Assembly (NCBI GenBank): GCA_003978475.1
Contig: QNZR01000128.1
Span: 1-10,266, forward strand
Reading direction: 5' to 3'
Length of the DNA: 10,266 bases
Source of the DNA: Sulfurimonas sp.
Lineage (GTDB): Bacteria > Campylobacterota > Campylobacteria > Campylobacterales > Sulfurimonadaceae
Position 1 is the first letter of the stretch; every line of letters begins with the position of its first letter. The translations under genes were made by a program, and so were the position numbers. Below, piece by piece: positions 5,922 to 10,266 of the stretch. The notes under the pieces are model-generated. The model worked only from the letters and a program-made list of their open reading frames with translations. It was not told the origin of the DNA and ran no database searches.

Positions 5922-8633
5922 ATGGCATTTCAACCGTTTTTAGCTTACGAAGCCAGTGCCGGTAGTGGTAAAACCTTTATGCTGGTCGTGCGTTATTTGA
6001 GTCTGCTCTTTATGAAAAAAGAGCCGTCAAAAATTTTAGCACTTACCTTTACCAACAAGGCTGCCAATGAGATGCTGGAGCGTATTGTCACAACGTTGGA
6101 GACATTGCATTTACGTCAAAACGGGGAACTAAAAGAGATTAGCCGAATGATTGAGCAATCACCTGAAGCCATTTTGGCACAGCAGCCGGAGGTCTTGCAG
6201 CGGTTGTTGCAAAGTGATCTCAAGGTGATGACGATTGATAAATTTTTGGCCATCATATTACGAAAATTTTCGTTGCATGTCGGTATTATGCCGACCTTTA
6301 CAACCCACGAGTCACAGCACGACATGAAAGTTCTCAGTCGGTTTTTACAGGAACTTTTTGACTCAAAAAAAATTGCAACCTTGATTGATCTGACACTCAT
6401 CAATAACACTAGACTTACCGATACCACCGCACTATTAGATCGCCTGTATCTTTTAAGAGGACTCGGGCATACGACATATGACGAACCCCGGCCATACCGG
6501 CATCTGAGTCAGGAAATACTTGAAGAAGTGGCTACATTGCGGGGGTTGGTCAATGCACAAGAAGGGGCTTCGACAACAGCTAAAAAGAGTATGGATGTGG
6601 AGAGTTTAGAGGCATTGTTGAGTAAAAACTGGTATCGTAAAGAGAGCCTCAACTATCGTACCTATGCCAAATGCTACACTCCTGAAATGGACGAGGTATT
6701 ACAGCGCATACAGCAGAAGCTGAACGTATATTTCCATCGTAAAGAGCAACACTATTTTCAGAAACTTTTTGCATTGGTTGACACGTATGAGGCAAGCAAG
6801 CTGCATATTGCCAAAGAAGACGGTGAGCTGGGATTTGATGATGTGAGTGTTTTGGTGCATACCATGCTTTCGCTCAAGGGTCTTTCGCGGGATTTTCTCT
6901 ATTTTCGACTCGATTCCGAAATTGACCATCTGCTACTCGATGAGTTTCAAGATACCAGCACCATACAGTTTGATATTCTTGCTCCTATTATTGACGAGAT
7001 CTGCTCGGGAGCCGAGGAGAAGTCACTGTTTTTTGTCGGTGATGTCAAGCAGTCTATCTATCGCTTTCGAGGGGGTGTCAAAGAGCTGTTTTACGAGGTT
7101 GCCCGTCGGTATCGTGTTGATGTTGAGGTACTGCGTACCAATTATCGTAGTGCTGCCGCCGTGGTTACTTTTGTCAACCGGACATTTCAGGACGTTATTG
7201 AAAATTATACACCGCAGCAGATTAAAGCAGATGCACCGGAGGGCTATGTCGAGGTGATTGAGAATGATGATCTGCTTGAGGCGGCATTTTTACATGTAAA
7301 TCGATTATTGGAACAGGGTGTGCAGCCTACGGATATTGCTTTGTTGTGTGCTACTAACAGTGATGGTCTTCTGATTGAAACCCGACTAAAAAATGAAGGT
7401 ATAGCGGTGGTGACGGAAACGACATCCAAGCTGATTCATCAGCCGTCTGTTCAGGCCTTGATTGCCTATTTAAAATACCTCTATTTTCAAGAAGAGATTG
7501 ATGCACGGAATTTCTTTTCACTGATTAACAGACCCCCTGAACCGATTGCCATAGTGAGTTTGGAACGCCGGAGTTTGAGCGCCCATTTAAAAAGCGTGAT
7601 TGCCAAATATGGACTCTTTAGCGGAGATTTAAACCCCATCAGCTTTCTTGAGACACTGTATGAGAGTGAGGATATCGAGGCATTTTTGTTTGAATATGAG
7701 CGTATTGATACCGCCGCCGTCCATAAAGAGCATGATGGGGTCAGAGTGCTGACCGTTCATAAATCCAAAGGTCTGGAGTTTGAACACGTTATTGTTTTAG
7801 ATCGGCTGAGTCAACGATACTCCAACCGTTCCCGACTGCTTTTTGAATATGAGGGAATAAAACTGAAGCGCCTTTTTTTACGTCAAAAAGGTCGTGAAAC
7901 TCTGGATGATGCCTACCGCAATGCTCTGCAAAAAGACGACCATTTGTGTCGTGATGATCACCTCAATATGCTCTATGTCGCCTTCACCCGTGCCAAAACA
8001 TCGCTTTTGGTGATACAAAAATCCAAACATTCGCAGTTTGAAAATCTCAACCTTGACGTGCAGCAGCAAGGGCGGCTGCATGTGACGCAACTACCGCCAA
8101 AACAGCCGTTGAAAGTAGTACCGATCACCTATACGCCATTGCATTTGGGACGACAGGAAGTGCCATCCACTCCCGTTGAGGAAGAGCCTGAAAACCTGTA
8201 TGCCATCGATTTTGGTCTGGCACTGCATTATGCTTTAGAGTTGTGCGATTTGCATCTTCGGGAGTCGGTATCAGGGGCGATAGACAGCGTTAAAAATCGG
8301 TTTGGAGACCGTCTTGCCCAGCAAGATTTTGATGCTATAGAAGAACGAATTGTGCAGCTACTTGCAACACCGCAGTTTCAAGAGCTTATTACAGGAAGTT
8401 GCCGGAAAGAACAGCCTATTAGCTATGAGAACGAGTTGTACTATATTGATCTGCTGGTTGAGCGTCGCCATGACATTGTAGTGATTGACTACAAAAGTTC
8501 CCGACGCTTTGAAGCCAGGCACCATGCTCAGGTGCGACGGTATCAAAAAGCCGTTGAAACCATTATGGGGCAGAATGTCCATGCCTGTGTGGTCTATCTT
8601 CTGGAAGAGGGAATAGAAATTGTTTCGGCATAA
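5922..8633 (+). CDS. addA: AddA/RecB-like UvrD-family helicase-nuclease
   Basis: The 903-residue product is the ATP-driven 3'-5' helicase of the AddAB pair, with its own nuclease. Superfamily 1A motifs appear in order: Walker A ASAGSGKT (11-18), motif Ia LALTFTNKAANEM (39-51), Walker B LLLDEFQDT (Asp340-Glu341), motif III VGDVKQSIYRFRGG (around 374), motif IV LRTNYRS (404-410), motif V LTVHKSKGLEF (Lys614, Gly617) and motif VI LYVAFTRAK (684-692). The C-terminal PD-(D/E)XK domain has His769 (GLALHYALE), Asp843 and Asp856-Tyr-Lys858. It is shorter than Bacillus AddA (about 1230 residues) but similar in size to Campylobacterota homologues. ATG 5922 is preferred because cgagga (5911-5916) precedes it by 5 nt and the protein then begins MAFQPFLAYEASAG. 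The stop of addB is only two bases upstream. Confidence 0.94.
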   Translation: MAFQPFLAYEASAGSGKTFMLVVRYLSLLFMKKEPSKILALTFTNKAANEMLERIVTTLETLHLRQNGELKEISRMIEQSPEAILAQQPEVLQRLLQSDLKVMTIDKFLAIILRKFSLHVGIMPTFTTHESQHDMKVLSRFLQELFDSKKIATLIDLTLINNTRLTDTTALLDRLYLLRGLGHTTYDEPRPYRHLSQEILEEVATLRGLVNAQEGASTTAKKSMDVESLEALLSKNWYRKESLNYRTYAKCYTPEMDEVLQRIQQKLNVYFHRKEQHYFQKLFALVDTYEASKLHIAKEDGELGFDDVSVLVHTMLSLKGLSRDFLYFRLDSEIDHLLLDEFQDTSTIQFDILAPIIDEICSGAEEKSLFFVGDVKQSIYRFRGGVKELFYEVARRYRVDVEVLRTNYRSAAAVVTFVNRTFQDVIENYTPQQIKADAPEGYVEVIENDDLLEAAFLHVNRLLEQGVQPTDIALLCATNSDGLLIETRLKNEGIAVVTETTSKLIHQPSVQALIAYLKYLYFQEEIDARNFFSLINRPPEPIAIVSLERRSLSAHLKSVIAKYGLFSGDLNPISFLETLYESEDIEAFLFEYERIDTAAVHKEHDGVRVLTVHKSKGLEFEHVIVLDRLSQRYSNRSRLLFEYEGIKLKRLFLRQKGRETLDDAYRNALQKDDHLCRDDHLNMLYVAFTRAKTSLLVIQKSKHSQFENLNLDVQQQGRLHVTQLPPKQPLKVVPITYTPLHLGRQEVPSTPVEEEPENLYAIDFGLALHYALELCDLHLRESVSGAIDSVKNRFGDRLAQQDFDAIEERIVQLLATPQFQELITGSCRKEQPISYENELYYIDLLVERRHDIVVIDYKSSRRFEARHHAQVRRYQKAVETIMGQNVHACVVYLLEEGIEIVSA

Positions 8634-8659
8634 TACTTAAAAAAAGCTAAATTTAAGTA
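8634..8659 (+). other. A/T-rich inverted repeat after addA
   Basis: TACTTAAA at 8634-8641 and TTTAAGTA at 8652-8659 are exact reverse complements around a 10-nt loop. The stem has only one G-C pair and no T-run follows, so it is a poor intrinsic terminator. It may be a by-product of the A/T-rich region upstream of the rplM promoter. Confidence 0.35.
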
Positions 8660-8684
8660 GATTATAAGTAAATAAAAGTATAAT
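8655..8684 (+). promoter_or_regulatory. Sigma70-type promoter of rplM-rpsI
   Basis: A perfect TATAAT lies at 8679-8684. No TTGACA-like -35 is present. Instead, three copies of AAGTA at 8655-8659, 8666-8670 and 8676-8680 are spaced 11 and 10 nt, so they fall on one face of the helix. A periodic A/T signal replacing the -35 is known for Campylobacter and Helicobacter sigma70 promoters. Transcription would start near 8691 and leave a leader of about 29 nt before the rplM ATG. It gives the ribosomal genes expression independent of the cco-addAB transcript. Confidence 0.75.
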
Positions 8685-8719
8685 TTCGCCACTTAATAAG
8701 ACTTGAAAGGAATTATGGA

Positions 8720-9142
8720 ATGAAATTTACTAAAATTGCCACTCCAGAGATGATCGAGCAAAAATGGATTCTTATTGACGCAGAAGGTAAAACTTTCGGT
8801 CGTATGATTACTGAAATCGCCACCCATCTTCGCGGTAAAAACAAGCCGTATTTTACTCCAAATGTTGATTGTGGCGACTATGTTGTTGTTATTAATGCAT
8901 CTAAAGCCATCTTTAAAGGTGCCGGAAAAATCGCCAATAAAGAGTATTTTTCGCACAGTGGCTATTTCGGTAGTACGAAAAGTGTAAAGATGATGGAACT
9001 TTTAGAGAAGAATCCGGAAAAACTTTTCAAGTTAGCTACGCGCGGTATGTTACCAAAAACCAAACTAGGCGCTTTACAGCTTAAAAAATTAAAAATTTAT
9101 GCAGGTGCTGAGCATCCTCACACTGCACAAATTAGCAAGTAA
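8720..9142 (+). CDS. rplM: 50S ribosomal protein L13
   Basis: This is the 140-residue L13, an early-assembling protein of the large ribosomal subunit; the usual length is about 142. Family signatures are seen throughout: KWILIDAEGKTFGR (15-28), THLRGKNKPYF (35-45), PNVDCGDYVVVINASK (47-62), EYFSHSGYFG (75-84), RGMLPKTKLG (108-117) and KIYAGAEHPHTAQ (125-137). The ATG at 8720 is confirmed by the MKFTK start and by aaagga (8706-8711) eight bases upstream. An out-of-frame ATG at 8715 opens a two-codon frame that overlaps this start. It forms the usual pair with rpsI 13 nt downstream. Confidence 0.98.
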   Translation: MKFTKIATPEMIEQKWILIDAEGKTFGRMITEIATHLRGKNKPYFTPNVDCGDYVVVINASKAIFKGAGKIANKEYFSHSGYFGSTKSVKMMELLEKNPEKLFKLATRGMLPKTKLGALQLKKLKIYAGAEHPHTAQISK

Positions 9143-9155
9143 GGAGAAGTAGAAT

Positions 9156-9545
9156 ATGGCAAAAACTTACGCTACAGGACGTCGTAAAGCGTCTATTGCA
9201 AAAGTATGGTTGACTCCAGGCACCGGCAAGATCGTGATCAACGGTCTTTCTCTCGATGCATGGCTGGGAGGACTTGAAGCTAAAAAGCTTCGTGTGAAGC
9301 AGCCCCTGGTATTGACCAAGCAGAGTGAGAGTGTCGATATTGTTGCAACCACATTAGGCGGTGGTTTCGGCGGTCAGGCTGATGCGCTTCGTCACGGCAT
9401 CTCTCGTGCTTTGGTGAAGTATGATGCATCATTTCGAGTAGTCTTGAAACCTGAAGGAATGATGACCCGAGACGCTCGTGTAGTTGAGCGTAAGAAACCC
9501 GGTAAGCGTAAAGCGCGTCGTTCTCCTCAATTCTCAAAACGTTAA
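9156..9545 (+). CDS. rpsI: 30S ribosomal protein S9
   Basis: The 129-residue product is S9 of the small subunit, whose basic C-terminal tail reaches toward the P-site tRNA. Hallmarks are YATGRRKASIAKVWL (5-19), GTGKIVING (22-30), TTLGGGFGGQADALRHGISR (65-84), LKPEGMMTRD (97-106) and the invariant tail KKPGKRKARRSPQFSKR (113-129). The length is standard. The start ATG is preceded by aaggaga (9141-9147), which overlaps the rplM stop. The gene shares the promoter upstream of rplM and ends 11 nt before a hairpin that probably closes the operon. Confidence 0.98.
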   Translation: MAKTYATGRRKASIAKVWLTPGTGKIVINGLSLDAWLGGLEAKKLRVKQPLVLTKQSESVDIVATTLGGGFGGQADALRHGISRALVKYDASFRVVLKPEGMMTRDARVVERKKPGKRKARRSPQFSKR

Positions 9546-9556
9546 TCTATTTTTAT

Positions 9557-9580
9557 TTTCAGCACCTTGGGGTGCTGAAA
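9557..9580 (+). terminator. Strong hairpin after rpsI, probable operon end
   Basis: TTTCAGCACC (9557-9566) pairs perfectly with GGTGCTGAAA (9571-9580) around a four-base TTGG loop, a 10-bp stem placed just after the rpsI stop. No T-run follows on either strand; the T-rich stretch lies before the stem on the + strand. It may end transcription weakly, stabilise the mRNA 3' end, or mark a processing site. The location favours a terminator role. Confidence 0.6.
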
Positions 9581-9604
9581 CACATTGTATAACGCGGTTT
9601 TCGT

Positions 9605-9610
9605 TATAAT
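9605..9610 (+). promoter_or_regulatory. -10 box of the substrate-binding protein gene
   Basis: A perfect TATAAT lies only 7 nt before the ATG at 9618. No good -35 is seen 17 nt upstream. Transcription from this box would begin at or one or two bases before the start codon, which together with the missing Shine-Dalgarno suggests a leaderless mRNA. Confidence 0.6.
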
Positions 9611-9617
9611 CCTCTCT

Positions 9618-10266
9618 ATGAAATTACTTCTGTTACTTCTTTTTACATGGAATCTTTTTGCGGTAACGCTGCATTTAAGCACGTCAAGCAATCCCTCCCG
9701 ACTGAACCCCATTTTAGCGACCGATGCCGGAAGTAGTGAGATTTCCGGATTTATCTTCAATGCGCTGGTCAAATATGATAAAGAGGGCAAAAAGATTATT
9801 GGAGATCTGGCATCATCATATTATTTTGAGAATAACACGACACTTGTGTTCCATTTGCGCAGGGATGTTCGTTGGCATGACGGGGCACCTTTTAGTGCAA
9901 AAGACGTACTTTTCACCTACAACCTCATTAACTCTTCTCAGGTGGTTTCTCCCTATACATCGACGTTTCGAGAGGTAAAGTCGGTAGAAATACTCAATCC
10001 GTATAAGATCCGGGTAACGTATAAAAATCCTTATTTTAAAGCACTCGAAACATGGATGATGGGTATTTTGCCTGAGCATATTTTAAAAGATGAAACCAAT
10101 ATTATGAACAGCAGCTTCAACATACAGCCGATCGGTACCGGTCCGTACCGGCTTACAACATTGGAGTTTTCCAAAAATATTGAATTACGCGCTTTTGATG
10201 CGTATTTTGAGCACCGTCCTCATATTGATAGCATCTCCTTTCATGTGATTGCCGATCCGATGACCC
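9618..10266 (+). CDS. ABC transporter family 5 substrate-binding protein, 5' part (partial)
   Basis: The frame opens at ATG 9618 and runs 216 codons off the window end. Residues 1-15 form a short signal peptide (MKLLLLLLFTWNLFA), so the protein is exported to the periplasm; no lipobox Cys is seen. The mature part begins with STSSNPSRLNPILATD, then ISGFIFNALVKYD (42-54), LVFHLRRDVRWHDGAPFSAKDV (76-97) and the hinge motif PIGTGPYRL (171-179). These mark the SBP_bac_5 family (DppA/OppA/NikA type), which captures peptides, nickel or other small ligands for an ABC importer. The ligand cannot be decided from this half. No permease or ATPase gene is visible; they may follow downstream. Seven bases of cctctct precede the ATG and no Shine-Dalgarno is present. 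Confidence 0.92.
   Translation, partial: MKLLLLLLFTWNLFAVTLHLSTSSNPSRLNPILATDAGSSEISGFIFNALVKYDKEGKKIIGDLASSYYFENNTTLVFHLRRDVRWHDGAPFSAKDVLFTYNLINSSQVVSPYTSTFREVKSVEILNPYKIRVTYKNPYFKALETWMMGILPEHILKDETNIMNSSFNIQPIGTGPYRLTTLEFSKNIELRAFDAYFEHRPHIDSISFHVIADPMT

Noticed and set aside
6116..6427. A 103-codon minus strand frame inside addA
   Set aside because: It is antisense to the conserved N-terminal helicase domain and shows no family features.
6847..7257. A 136-codon + strand frame inside addA
   Set aside because: It overlaps the Walker B to motif IV region of the helicase in another frame; the product is a low-sense Ser/Arg/Leu-rich sequence with no domain.
8634..8719. Structured ribosomal-protein leader before rplM
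   Set aside because: The predicted leader after the TATAAT is only about 29 nt and holds no stable stem, so an L13-binding structure is not supported.
9724..9978. An 84-codon + strand frame near the window end
   Set aside because: It is out of frame with the substrate-binding protein, whose frame carries WHDG and GTGPYRL motifs across the same bases.

Overview
The window looks like a chromosomal segment of a mesophilic Campylobacterota bacterium (formerly Epsilonproteobacteria), most like the Sulfurovum/Sulfurimonas side of the phylum. The reasons are a cbb3 oxidase operon in the order ccoN-O-Q-P followed by a DUF4006-type small protein, a short AddAB-like helicase-nuclease pair, moderate-to-low GC, and a sigma70 promoter with a TATAAT box but a phased A/T-rich stretch in place of a -35. 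The genus assignment is an inference from protein style; no search was run. As I recall it, the order cco genes - small proteins - fixH-like - addB - addA - rplM - rpsI is also found in Campylobacter jejuni, so this appears to be old, conserved core synteny rather than an accessory island.

Layout, all on the + strand: (1) 1-2041, the 3' end of ccoN, then ccoO, ccoQ and ccoP, the four structural subunits of the high-affinity cbb3 cytochrome c oxidase. (2) 2052-3574, four tightly packed accessory genes: a 70-aa DUF4006-like membrane protein, a 29-aa single-helix peptide, a secreted and C-terminally anchored protein with a TPM-like outline, and a FixH-like oxidase assembly protein. (3) 3577-8633, addB and addA, a two-subunit recombination helicase-nuclease in which both subunits keep a PD-(D/E)XK nuclease and only AddA has a visible Walker A. 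(4) 8720-9545, rplM and rpsI (ribosomal proteins L13 and S9) behind their own promoter, ending in a strong hairpin. (5) 9618 to the window end, the 5' part of a family 5 (peptide/nickel-type) ABC transporter substrate-binding protein, whose promoter sits so close to the ATG that its mRNA may be leaderless.

From ccoN to addA the genes abut or overlap (gaps of about 0-15 nt, overlaps of up to 8 nt), with no terminator or convincing internal promoter seen. The respiration and DNA-repair genes could therefore share transcripts. The first real gap is the 86 nt before rplM. No stretch over 300 nt lacks a gene. I saw no mobile element, CRISPR array, tRNA or rRNA.

There is no clear sign of an unknown defence or biosynthetic system. 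The least-described material is the run of small membrane and periplasmic proteins between ccoP and fixH, in particular the 29-aa peptide.
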